64,000 bases of DNA, taken from Bifidobacterium pullorum subsp. saeculare. Lineage in GTDB: Bacteria; Actinomycetota; Actinomycetes; Actinomycetales; Bifidobacteriaceae. The notes below the pieces were generated by a model. That model ran no database searches, was not told where the DNA came from, and was given only the letters and a program-made list of their open reading frames with translations. Both the position numbers and the translations under genes were made by a program. Of this stretch, positions 22,601 through 30,972 are shown piece after piece; the first letter of the stretch is position 1; each line of letters starts with the position of its first letter. Location: NCBI RefSeq assembly GCF_016899725.1, contig NZ_JACLYU010000007.1, forward strand, positions 1 through 64,000, written 5' to 3'.

Positions 22601-25197
22601 GCCAGACCGCGGAAGTCCCCGTCGGTCTGCAGCCGGCGCTCCACCATGGCCACCGGTGGCGAACCCGCGGCCACATGGTCGTCCGGACGCACACCCACCG
22701 TGCCTCCGGTACGCACCCGCACGCGCATGTCCTCGATCCGCGGCGGCCCGGTGGCGGATCGGGACGCAGGCGGCAGCACGGTCACCGTCCCCGCGCTGCC
22801 GCCGCCCGGGCCTTCGACCCGCACCTGTACCGGCACCGGTTCCGAGGGCATCCGGTTCGCGCGCACCAACAGACGCCGATGGCCGAGCACCGACACCCGC
22901 ACGCCGGCTCCCTCGGGGACCGAAGCCGAAGCCAGGGCCAGCACGCCGCCCTGCGGGGCCATGTCGTTCGCCAACGGTTCCGCGACGGCCACGCCGCCGC
23001 CATCCAACACCGCCACATCGTCCATGACAACCGGCGCCGCCGGTTCTCTGGCATCGTCGCGTCCACGCACCTCCAGCCGTATCAGACCCGTCGTCTCGAC
23101 CGCTCCCTGGGCCACGGCATACGGCACATACTGCGTGCCCGGAACCTGGGCGGACAGCCGCAGAACCAGCGATTTCGGCCCGGCGTCCCGGCTCTGCATG
23201 GAAGCGGCCGACGCGGACGACACCGTGACCCCGTCTGGAGCGTCCACCGAGGCCAGCGTCACCGCGGCGACCCCGGTGGCGCGGATATACGGCGCCAGAT
23301 CGACGACTATGTCTGTGCCAGGCGTCGTGGAGACAGTCACCGGATCGACGGCGGGCGGCAGCGTGCCCTCGTCGACGATATGGAAGACCACACTGCCCGT
23401 GCCCGACGCGCGGCCATCGGACACCGAGACCTCCACGCTGGCACGGCCCGTGGCCGTGGGGGAGGCGTGGAAGACCAGCCGGCCGTCGGCTCGCACCGAC
23501 GCCTCGCCTGCCTCCTGCGGCACAACGCGCGCACCCGTCAAGGCCAACGCGTCACCATCCGGATCGACGAACCCAGCCAACGCCTGCGCTTCGGCCGAGG
23601 CTCCCCGCTCCACCCACCGCTCCGGCACAGGCCCCTCCTGCGTCGGAGCACGGTTGCCCGAGCCGACGACCTCCACCGTCACCTCGGCCGAGGCGACGCC
23701 ACCCCTGCCGTCGGTCACCGTGTACGACAGTTCCGCAGTCCCGGCCTGGGCGCGGGAGGCGTCCACCTGCACCAGCCTTCCGTCGGCGACGACCGACGCG
23801 TCCACGCCGCCCGCGCTCCCCGCCAATTCCTCCACGCGTAGCACCGAGCAGTCGGTGCGTCGGTCGTTGCGCAGCACATCCACCAGCGCCCGGCCGCCCG
23901 CCCGCACCGCCACATGGTCGTCCACCGCCCCGATGCTCCCCGAAACCTGCGAGCAGGCGGCTGCGAACCCCAGCGACTGCCCGGAGGAGCGGGAAGCGGA
24001 CCGTTCCGCCACGGCCTGCGGCTCGTCGCCCAGACTCCAATCCACGGCGACCGCCTCGTCGGAGGTCTCCGGAACCCACACTGTGCCCTCCGCCATGTCG
24101 TTGACCACCACCCGGCGGTGGTTGGCGCGGAGTCTCAGATCGGCGGACGCCGCCACCGAGGCCAGCGAGCGGAACCGTGGCCTGTCCTCCGGCGAACACA
24201 GACGCACGTAGTTGCGCGCGGCCTGTCCCCACGCCACATGCACGCAGCCCAGCACCGACACCGGCTCCGCCGCCTGGCCATGGCCGCCGCTGGTCTGGTG
24301 CAGAACGACGGACGGCGGCTTCCCTCCGTCAGGCAGCCGGATCGCGGCCACGCCGCCGGTGCCGGCGGCCACGACCCAACCGGACTGGTCCCCGTCCACC
24401 GGCGGCGCCTGCAACATCAGCGGCGGCTCCAACCTGACCTCGGCCCGGCCATACGGCGTGAGCACCTGGCCGTCGGCCAGAGCCACCGGCGTGCCGTCAA
24501 CCACGGTGAACGCGTCGACGCCAAGCTGCTTCCCGCCTGACAGCGAGCCGACCTCGCGCGGCACACGCCCGACGCCTGGCATCACGGCCAGGACCATGCC
24601 ATCCGACGGACGGTACCCCCACACCAGGCCCTCGTCGTCCACGGCCACCAGCCCGCCGGACCCCAGCCGCAGGCACGGCCGGTCCACGGCCGGGGCAAGA
24701 CGCCGCACCCGGGCCTCGTCCCGGGCCCAGACCAGGCCCGAATCCGGTTCGACCACCGCCAGCGTGCCGCCGTTCGCCACCGCCACGGCACGCCCCTGCA
24801 AGGCGATGGGCTCGCCGGCCTGCGCTGTGGCGGCGTCGACCAGGCGCACCCGGGCACCCTCGGCCAATGCGACCAGCCCGCCATGCTGGGCCACATCCGC
24901 ACCGGGCGCCGGCGTTTCGACCGTCGCCTCGGCCTGCCCGGCCTCCACATTGAGCCGGGCGGCCTTCCCATGGGACGCCGAGACGACCCACACCGTGCCA
25001 TCGTCGAACGTCGTCTGCCGTTCGTTGACCGAGGAAACGACGGCCGCGCCGGCCAGCATGGCCGCCAACACCGCCAACGCCACCGGCACCTGGGCCAGCG
25101 GTCCGCGGGAGGGGCTGCCAGGACGCCGCGGACCACGGCGGCGCAGCCAGGGGAACGCGCGCCTGGGGCGTCGGGGGCGATGGATATCCGGATGCAT
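19618..25197 (-). CDS. Giant membrane-anchored surface protein with Ig-like repeats and two FN3 domains
   Basis: A 1859-residue protein. A basic cytoplasmic head is followed by one transmembrane helix (about residues 36-58, VALAVLAAMLAGAAVVSS) and a long extracytoplasmic region. Residues of about 65-400 look like a beta-propeller. They are followed by a long run of Ig/cadherin-like modules of about 90 residues, many with GxVxVxVxDGR-type strands. Two fibronectin type III domains lie at about 1520-1605 (AVELAWSPGVSGGLPVTGHEV) and 1612-1700, then a small C-terminal beta domain. AAGGAGG lies before the ATG at 25197. It corresponds to the fn3 member of the bifidobacterial operon, reported in B. 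longum as an outside, host-interacting protein. No LPxTG is visible. Confidence 0.85.
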   Translation of the reverse strand: MHPDIHRPRRPRRAFPWLRRRGPRRPGSPSRGPLAQVPVALAVLAAMLAGAAVVSSVNERQTTFDDGTVWVVSASHGKAARLNVEAGQAEATVETPAPGADVAQHGGLVALAEGARVRLVDAATAQAGEPIALQGRAVAVANGGTLAVVEPDSGLVWARDEARVRRLAPAVDRPCLRLGSGGLVAVDDEGLVWGYRPSDGMVLAVMPGVGRVPREVGSLSGGKQLGVDAFTVVDGTPVALADGQVLTPYGRAEVRLEPPLMLQAPPVDGDQSGWVVAAGTGGVAAIRLPDGGKPPSVVLHQTSGGHGQAAEPVSVLGCVHVAWGQAARNYVRLCSPEDRPRFRSLASVAASADLRLRANHRRVVVNDMAEGTVWVPETSDEAVAVDWSLGDEPQAVAERSASRSSGQSLGFAAACSQVSGSIGAVDDHVAVRAGGRALVDVLRNDRRTDCSVLRVEELAGSAGGVDASVVADGRLVQVDASRAQAGTAELSYTVTDGRGGVASAEVTVEVVGSGNRAPTQEGPVPERWVERGASAEAQALAGFVDPDGDALALTGARVVPQEAGEASVRADGRLVFHASPTATGRASVEVSVSDGRASGTGSVVFHIVDEGTLPPAVDPVTVSTTPGTDIVVDLAPYIRATGVAAVTLASVDAPDGVTVSSASAASMQSRDAGPKSLVLRLSAQVPGTQYVPYAVAQGAVETTGLIRLEVRGRDDAREPAAPVVMDDVAVLDGGGVAVAEPLANDMAPQGGVLALASASVPEGAGVRVSVLGHRRLLVRANRMPSEPVPVQVRVEGPGGGSAGTVTVLPPASRSATGPPRIEDMRVRVRTGGTVGVRPDDHVAAGSPPVAMVERRLQTDGDFRGLAFVSGDTVRYLAPDEPGEHQATVTVRGEGGETARFALTFAVHRSEARGKPAPTPRPAEARAAAGGTVRIPIELSGIDRDGDDVQLLGLGDVAPKLGRIVEVGADHLVYEAYADSQGTDTFSYAVEDWTGQRAQASVRVGVFRARAVQPPVTRDDTVVARPGATVVAPVLLNDESADGSELALAGIESSQGVSGVAVDGDRIRLLVPQEATGLGYVAYRVRDGAGLTAQAMLTVRVDAKAAPEPPQAMDVRVPPADTVDRRAVEVDVGPWVSSSSSADGSPEVGVHASAGGRARLKAGSRSMIVVDLTDRPRAVPYVVTDPATGLASIAFIHVPAYGVFPPMRRPNAPELTVRAGGTLEIPLAEQVRVGAGKEPLVIDAASASATKSDGSSLVVDERTLRFTAARDYAGPASLTVTVADGRPGRSRTGPDGDADTTIVTVARLTLPITVLGDGNRPPSFAAPVVEVPAGGGTELDLAALTTPSPGSGRKELSYRGGLDQAGVRATLAERGVLAVTARATAEPGTMVRVPVAIVHGGGTLEAKVGVRVVASTKPLARVPGGALRVVAGASASLQVLAGAYDPFPDDPLRLERCAVEGGDDAGQGLTVSCDGAGMLTATVRADAPAGVRLVTATVADATGRGERTVTATVEVTVVAPPGAPLLSPKITRPGPDAVELAWSPGVSGGLPVTGHEVRVLGPGAPATHRCAASAPCTVEGLEQGHIYRFAVRAQNDAGWSPWSNEVKALVDQPPPAPDTVTVEGGHRTVTVTWTMPRYAGSPPDRYAVALQGLPDAVTVRGVLSHTFHVPDARIRDGLAVAATVSAGNQAGMGPAAASPALARPYGSPSAPSVAAELEALDGIGDGGVRSEDAGGGIAGPQDDGSPSDGSGGASHGYQNDAVHPVRVTVAGVLGDMRNTVCAAVELSVGAKTAAQVPCGAIRASFTLSAAEVKRLDGMATPRITVRTRQGPSVSADGRPLALRGAVTPEASLPAGERSQP

Positions 25198-25268
25198 GCC
25201 GGCCTCCTTCCTGTGGGCGTCGTCGCCGGTGTGTTCCGCGGGCCTTCCGCGGGGCGGATGCGGACAGC

Positions 25269-26495
25269 CTAACCGGTCGCATCCGGGCGGAGAAAGCCGT
25301 GCGGGGCATTGTGGTCGGATCCTCCGCTCCGGGCGTGTCGCGGCCGCTCCGATAGGCTTGAAACCCAGTCGGGAGAACGGATACAACGCTGTCGCGGTGA
25401 TTGTGGATAACTCACGACGCCGGCGGCTGGCAGGGAGGATCCGGGGGATTCAAACGCCGGTCCGACGACGGTCGGCGGCCTGTGCGGGAGCGCGGCGAGA
25501 CCACCGGCGAGCAGGACGCCGACGGCCGCCGGTGCCAGCCAGACAACCCATCGCTTCCATGGGTGCCGACGGTTGCGGCGCCGGTGGGCTCCGTCGTCCG
25601 GCGGAGCGGCGGGCAGGGAGCGGGCGGGGCGGGACGGCGTCGGCGGCGAGCCGGACGGCTTAGGCGACCATCCGAGCCGGTCCCGGGCCATGCGCAGATC
25701 CTGCGCGAGATCCTCCGCCGTGGCGTGCCGCAGGTCGGGGTCGTCCATCATCGCATGGCGCAGTACGGCGTCCAACGGCGGCGGCGCCGAACCGCCGAGC
25801 ATGGCCAGCATTGTCGCCGCCAACGCATACAGGTCGGCCTGTTCGGCGCCGGCCCCGCCCCGCAGCACCTCGGGCGCCGCCCAGCGTGGCGAGAACCCCA
25901 GACCCTGCCGGTCGTAAGGGGTCCCCGCCACGCCGAAGTCCGCGAGCAGCGGAACGCCCTGGGCGTCGAACAGGATGTTGCCGGGCTTGACGTCGCGATG
26001 CACGAGGCCCATCCGGTGCGCCGCCGCCAACGCCCCGGCCATCGCGACGCCGATGTCCAGCGCGAGGCCGGGCGGTACTGGGGCCGCGCGCGCCATGAGC
26101 TCGGCGAGCGAACCGCCCTCGGCGAGTTGCGAGACGACCAGGCTCCGGCCGTCCGGCAGCACGGACAGCCTGTGCAACCGCACGATGTTGGGATGGCATG
26201 ACAGCCGCTCCAACGTCTCCGCCGAAGCCAGGAAACGGGCCCGCCCAGCGGGGGAGAGCGGCCGTCTGCCCACTCTCACGGCGACATCGGGCTCCGAGGG
26301 AAGGCAGGGCCGGTAGCGGAACACCACGGCGCAGGCGCCGGACCCGATGGGGCCCAGGCAGCGCATCCCCGGCAGCGAGGGAGCCTGCGTCGGCGGGTAT
26401 GGCCGCGGCGTCGCGACGCCACGGGCGGGGGAGCAGGGGGAATCGGGCATGGCGGCAGGGCCGGGCATCATCGCCTCCGTGGTCGCGTCCGTCAC
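25269..26495 (-). CDS. Hanks-type Ser/Thr protein kinase, VAIK lysine replaced by Arg
   Basis: A 408-residue protein with an N-terminal kinase domain, a transmembrane helix at about 315-337, and a short tail of about 70 residues outside. The glycine loop is LGPIGSGACAVV, the alpha-C Glu is probably Glu93, the HRD loop is VHRDVKPGN (Asp168), DFG is at 186-188, and WAAPE marks the activation segment. The lysine that normally anchors ATP (VAVK) is Arg74 (DVAVRVGRR), so activity may be weak, unusual or lost. The GTG start at 26495 follows GGAGGG. By position it is the pkb2 gene of the bifidobacterial kinase-FN3 operon, 71 nt upstream of fn3. PASTA repeats are absent. Confidence 0.85.
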   Translation of the reverse strand: MTDATTEAMMPGPAAMPDSPCSPARGVATPRPYPPTQAPSLPGMRCLGPIGSGACAVVFRYRPCLPSEPDVAVRVGRRPLSPAGRARFLASAETLERLSCHPNIVRLHRLSVLPDGRSLVVSQLAEGGSLAELMARAAPVPPGLALDIGVAMAGALAAAHRMGLVHRDVKPGNILFDAQGVPLLADFGVAGTPYDRQGLGFSPRWAAPEVLRGGAGAEQADLYALAATMLAMLGGSAPPPLDAVLRHAMMDDPDLRHATAEDLAQDLRMARDRLGWSPKPSGSPPTPSRPARSLPAAPPDDGAHRRRNRRHPWKRWVVWLAPAAVGVLLAGGLAALPHRPPTVVGPAFESPGSSLPAAGVVSYPQSPRQRCIRSPDWVSSLSERPRHARSGGSDHNAPHGFLRPDATG

Positions 26496-26613
26496 GCATT
26501 CCCTCCGATGATGGAAGCATTGTGCCCGCCGCCGCGGACGTCCACGCCCGGCGCCGGCGGTCCGAAGTCCAGCGTGGCAGTCCGGCGCTTGGGGCACCGC
26601 CACAACACACATG

Positions 26614-26629
26614 CGGTAAAAAAATACCG
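26614..26629. promoter_or_regulatory. 16-bp palindromic element, copy 1
   Basis: CGGTAAAAAAATACCG, with palindromic arms CGGTA/TACCG around an A tract, in the 163-bp divergent region between the kinase gene and the AdnA-like gene. Its right edge is 29 nt before the AdnA-like ATG. The same 16 bp occur upstream of xseA (61946-61961) at almost the same distance from that start. Confidence 0.6.
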
Positions 26630-26631
26630 AC

Positions 26632-26652
26632 TTGTCGGACCGCCTTTAGGAT
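26632..26652 (+). promoter_or_regulatory. Candidate damage-type promoter of the helicase-nuclease operon
   Basis: TTGTCGGAC at 26632-26640 followed by TAGGAT at 26647-26652, 6 nt before the ATG, so transcription could be leaderless. TTGTCRGTG-N8-TAnnnT is the LexA-independent (PafBC-type) DNA-damage promoter of mycobacteria. Here the two parts are 2 nt closer than that consensus, so the assignment is tentative. Confidence 0.4.
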
Positions 26653-26658
26653 GGAGCC

Positions 26659-29600
26659 ATGACTGGTGACAACGAGGCTCGGGAAGCCGTCGCGGCCCTG
26701 CTCGCGGACGAGACACAGGCCGTGCTCGCGGTGGGGGCGCCGCGCTGCGGCAAGACGCGGTTCGCCACACGCGCGCTGCTGGACGGACTCGCGCAGTTCG
26801 GCAACGACGACGCGGCGATGACCGTCTCCGGACGTGTGGCCGCCGACTCGATCGGCAACGAGGTGATCAGACGCATCGGCGCCTCCTGCCAGGTGCGCCC
26901 GGTCACCACCCTGCAGGCCATCGCATTCCGCGTGCTGACGGCGGCGCGCAAGACCCGGGGCGACACGGCGCCGCGGCTGCTCAACGGCGCGGAACAGGAC
27001 GCGCTGCTGCGCGGCATCCTGGCCGCGCATCTGGCGCATGCCGAACGCGGCGACGACTGCGCCACCTGCCGGCTGCTGCGCACCTACTTCGCACGGGACG
27101 ACTGGGGCGGCATGGTCGCCGCCCCGGCCATGGCGGACGCCGCGACCCCGGACGGCGGAGCCCCGGACGCCGTGCCGGAACACGCCGCCGCGGACGGTTC
27201 CACGACCGCGGCCGTGCTCGCGCGCGGCATCTCCGACGCCTTCGTCGCCCAGCTGCGCGACATGCTCGCCCGCATGGACGAGCTGGGCGTGGGCGAATCC
27301 CGCGAGGGGGACGCGCTCGACGCCCTGTCCCCGGACACGCTCGCCGCCGACCGTCTGCGCGTGCAATGGCGGCTGGCCTTCGCCTTGCGCCGTGAATACC
27401 GTCGGGCCGTGGCCGACTCCTATCCCGGCGAATGCCGCCTCGACTCCTCACGCCTGTTCGTCGAAGGCGCGCAGGCCCTGGCCGGCCGGAACGCGGCCCC
27501 GGTCCCCAAGCTGCTGGTCGTGGACGACCTGCAGGACACCACGCTCGCCGGACTGCGGTTCCTCGAGGCGCTCGCCGGCGCCGGAACGCGGCTGCTGCTG
27601 GTCGGCAACCCGGACGAGGCCGTGCAGACCTTCCGTGGCTCCTACCCCGAATACCTGTTCGCCCGCGTCTGCGACGGAGCGCTCCACGCGCGCCTGGTGC
27701 GGCTGACAGCGGGCCAGACAGGCTCCGACGGAACGCGGGACGGCGGCGACTACCGCGGGCTGGTGGCCGCCCGTGTTTCGCTGTCCATCCCCTCGCCGGA
27801 GGACGACCCCGTACCCTTGCCCCAACGCCCCGGCAAACTGCCGCAGCTGCCGGGCAGCCTGCCCATCGCGCCTCTGGCGCAGGATTCGCCGCTGCCGGGC
27901 GACGGCACGCTGCGCACCGCGCTGTACCGTTCCCCCCGCGAGGAACTCGACGACGTGGTGTGGCGCATCAAACGCAGCCATCTCGACGGCGGCGCCGACT
28001 GGAACAGCATGGCCGTCATCGCCCACGACAACGCCACCGTGAGAACCTTCGGCGAGCGGTTGCGCCGCGACGGCGTGCCGGTGCGCTATTCGTCGGTTGT
28101 CCGGCCGCTCAACGACGAGCCCTTCGTGCAGGGGCTGTTCGCGCTCATCGAGCTGGCCCGGCTGCGCCGCCAGGGCGTCCGCCGCACCACGATGGCGCCC
28201 GCGGGCGTCGCCGCATACGTGCGCGTGCGCGTGGAGACCCTGATGGCCAGTCCACTGGTCACCACCGCGGGCCGTCCCGCCGAAGGCCGGCCGGCGCGCA
28301 TGGAACCGGTCGCCGCGGCCATGCGCGCGTTGGCATCGCTCGCCGGCGTCGTCGGCGAGCCCGCGACCGACGGCGGATCGGACGGCGCCATGGCCTCAGG
28401 CGAGGACGCCCGGGACACGACGTGGGGGAGCGACGCGCATGTGCCCCGGCTGATGGCCGCTTGGACACGGCTGCGACAGGACCTCGCCGACGCCAAGGGC
28501 GGGGACGCGCAGGTCGAAACCGACGACCATCTCGTCGACGCCGCCGCGCCGGAGGACGCTCCGACGGGCATTGCACAGGACGGCGCCTCGGACGGTGCCG
28601 CACCGGAGGACGGCGGTCTGGCCTTCGGCGTCGACGCGCTGTACGTGATGCTCGCCTTCGACGACCCCCAGGCGCCGGCGGCGGACGCCGAGGACGCCAT
28701 CGAGGCGGTCATCGGCGCCGATCCCCAGTCGCGCGCCTTCGCCCACCTGTGGTCGCTGGTCGCCAGCGTGGCCAAGGGCTTGGAACGCCTGACCACTGAC
28801 GACGCCCTGCAGGTGCTCGCCCTCGCCTGGGATGCCACCGGCGTCGCCAAACCCTGGCAGCGTGCCGCGCTCGCCAACACCCCCGAGGGCCGCGCCGCGA
28901 ACGACCGGCTCGATGTGGCGATGCGGCTGTTCCAATTCGCCGAGGAGACATCGGGCCAGCGCGACATCGCCTCCTTCATCGCACGGGTGCGGTCGTTGCG
29001 GATCGGCGCCGATTCGCTGGCCCACATCGGACCGGTCGAACAGGCCGTCACCCTCACCACCCCGGCCGGCGCCGCCGGACGGCACTGGGCGCATGTGTGG
29101 ATGCCTGCGATCCAACAGGACGTGTGGCCGAACCTCGCCGAACGCAACACCCTTTTCGGTGGCGAGGACCTCGCCGACGTCGCCCTGCGCGGCGCCATCG
29201 AGGAAGGCGACGGCCACGGCCACGACCCCCGGCTGGCATCCGTGCTCGCCGGCGAGAAGAAAGGCCTGCTGGTCGCCCTGACCCGAGCCGACGCCGAGGC
29301 GACGCTCAGCGCCGTGTGGAACGACGACCTCACCCCCTCGGATTTCCTCTTCGGCTACCTGCCCGAGCGATTCGTCCGCGACCGCGCGAAGGCGCGCTTC
29401 GCCACGGTCGGCGCGCCGGAGCTTGCCCCGGGGACCTCGGACACCCCGGGCGCCGGACGGTCTCGGAACGATGACCGGGACGCCGGAACGGAAGCCGGCT
29501 CCGCCCCTGCCCCCGCCCTGGACGCGGTGGGACTCGACGCCGACCCGCGCGGCCTGGTCGCCGCGGCCCGCGCCACACTGGCTACGCATCCGGTCGACTC

Positions 29601-30972
29601 GCCCGAAGGGCGCGACGCCGTCGCGGCGCTGGCCCTGCTCGCCAGACACGGCATCGCCGACGCCGACCCCGGGGCATGGAATTTCCTCGACGATCCGGCC
29701 GACGGCGTCTCCGGCGACACGTCCGCCTCCGCGTCCACGCCGCCAGCCGTCCGTGACGCCCACCCCGTCGCGAAGCTGTCCCCCTCCGCCGCGGACGGCC
29801 TGTGGGGATGCCCGGTGTGTTGGTTGCTGGAGCAATCCTGCTCTGGACCCAGGCCCGGCTCCGTGGCGACCAACTTCGGCACGCTGATCCACGAAGTGGC
29901 CCGCATCGGCAGCGAGGAAGGGCTCGACCGGTCCGACTTCCTCGCCGGACATGGCGTGGACGCCCGCATCGAGCAGATCGCCGACCGTCTGCTCGCCATC
30001 TACCGCGGCATGCGCACGGACCCCACGGCCATCGCCGACCCCGAGCAGCGCTACCGGGCCATCAGCAAGGACGAGCATGCCGCCGAGGCGCTCGCCAACG
30101 TGGCCACGTACTTCGTCACCAGCAACGAACCGGACTATCCGGCCAAGAACGCCAAGTACTTCCAGGTGGGTACGCTGCTGCGCGCCGACTGCGAGGTCTC
30201 CTTCGCCGCCCGGTTCGCCCTCGAGGACATCCGCGCCGCCTACCTGCGCGTCCCAGACGCCGTGCCCCTGGACGCGGCGGAGTTCCACGCCTTGATGGGC
30301 AGCCTGGTGGGCGGTTGGCCGGACGGCATGGCGCCGGACCTCGAGATACGCCTCTCCGGGCGCATCGACCGCATGGAGACCAGAACCGTTGGCGGCGCAG
30401 GCACGGTGACGCGTCTCATCGACTACAAAACCGGTGCCAAGCCATCCGGCCAGCAGATCGTCAACGACCTGCAGCTGGTCTGCTATCAGCTCGGGCTGGC
30501 CTTCCCCGAGGACGGGCCCGGCGGCGCGGAGGCGCTCGACCGGATGCCTCGCATCACGCAGAGCGCGCTGTTCCATGTGGCGCAGTCCTCGGCGCCGGCG
30601 GAAAGCCATGCGCCGGAGGGACTGTTCCAGCCGCCGCTGTTCGTGGACGGCGCGTTGAATGCCGAGCCGTTCATACCCCGGTACTACTACAGCGATATGG
30701 CGAAGCTCCTGGAGACGCCGGCCCTGGGGGAGCAGGCCCCTGCGGGCATCGGACAAGGGACGTGGGACCGGTTGCGCAAGCGGCTCGGCGGCACGCAGAC
30801 GCTGTGGGCGATGGCCATGATCGCCCGGGTCATCTACGCCGGGGCCGCGCTGCGCTCGACGCGGATCGAGGCACATCCCACCAAACAGCATCAGCAGCAT
30901 TGCCGCATGCGCGCCGTCTGCCCGGCCTGCGCCGGCAGCATCGACACCGTGTACGAAACGAGGCATCCATGA
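26659..30972 (+). CDS. adnA: UvrD-like helicase with C-terminal PD-(D/E)XK nuclease (AdnA-like)
   Basis: A 1437-residue superfamily 1 helicase-nuclease, predicted to process double-strand DNA ends with the next gene. Walker A is GAPRCGKT (26-33), and the Walker B region is LVVDDLQD followed by VGNPDEAVQTFRG. The C-terminal nuclease carries RLIDYKTG (Asp1255, Lys1257) and a downstream QxxxY. Cys1051/Cys1054 and Cys1415, 1421 and 1424 could hold an Fe-S cluster, as in AddB- and AdnA-type nucleases, although the spacing differs from the usual C-x2-C-x5-C. Both members carry motor and nuclease parts, which fits actinobacterial AdnAB better than RecBCD. It is several hundred residues longer than mycobacterial AdnA. 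The stop overlaps the next ATG (ATGA). Confidence 0.8.
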   Translation: MTGDNEAREAVAALLADETQAVLAVGAPRCGKTRFATRALLDGLAQFGNDDAAMTVSGRVAADSIGNEVIRRIGASCQVRPVTTLQAIAFRVLTAARKTRGDTAPRLLNGAEQDALLRGILAAHLAHAERGDDCATCRLLRTYFARDDWGGMVAAPAMADAATPDGGAPDAVPEHAAADGSTTAAVLARGISDAFVAQLRDMLARMDELGVGESREGDALDALSPDTLAADRLRVQWRLAFALRREYRRAVADSYPGECRLDSSRLFVEGAQALAGRNAAPVPKLLVVDDLQDTTLAGLRFLEALAGAGTRLLLVGNPDEAVQTFRGSYPEYLFARVCDGALHARLVRLTAGQTGSDGTRDGGDYRGLVAARVSLSIPSPEDDPVPLPQRPGKLPQLPGSLPIAPLAQDSPLPGDGTLRTALYRSPREELDDVVWRIKRSHLDGGADWNSMAVIAHDNATVRTFGERLRRDGVPVRYSSVVRPLNDEPFVQGLFALIELARLRRQGVRRTTMAPAGVAAYVRVRVETLMASPLVTTAGRPAEGRPARMEPVAAAMRALASLAGVVGEPATDGGSDGAMASGEDARDTTWGSDAHVPRLMAAWTRLRQDLADAKGGDAQVETDDHLVDAAAPEDAPTGIAQDGASDGAAPEDGGLAFGVDALYVMLAFDDPQAPAADAEDAIEAVIGADPQSRAFAHLWSLVASVAKGLERLTTDDALQVLALAWDATGVAKPWQRAALANTPEGRAANDRLDVAMRLFQFAEETSGQRDIASFIARVRSLRIGADSLAHIGPVEQAVTLTTPAGAAGRHWAHVWMPAIQQDVWPNLAERNTLFGGEDLADVALRGAIEEGDGHGHDPRLASVLAGEKKGLLVALTRADAEATLSAVWNDDLTPSDFLFGYLPERFVRDRAKARFATVGAPELAPGTSDTPGAGRSRNDDRDAGTEAGSAPAPALDAVGLDADPRGLVAAARATLATHPVDSPEGRDAVAALALLARHGIADADPGAWNFLDDPADGVSGDTSASASTPPAVRDAHPVAKLSPSAADGLWGCPVCWLLEQSCSGPRPGSVATNFGTLIHEVARIGSEEGLDRSDFLAGHGVDARIEQIADRLLAIYRGMRTDPTAIADPEQRYRAISKDEHAAEALANVATYFVTSNEPDYPAKNAKYFQVGTLLRADCEVSFAARFALEDIRAAYLRVPDAVPLDAAEFHALMGSLVGGWPDGMAPDLEIRLSGRIDRMETRTVGGAGTVTRLIDYKTGAKPSGQQIVNDLQLVCYQLGLAFPEDGPGGAEALDRMPRITQSALFHVAQSSAPAESHAPEGLFQPPLFVDGALNAEPFIPRYYYSDMAKLLETPALGEQAPAGIGQGTWDRLRKRLGGTQTLWAMAMIARVIYAGAALRSTRIEAHPTKQHQQHCRMRAVCPACAGSIDTVYETRHP

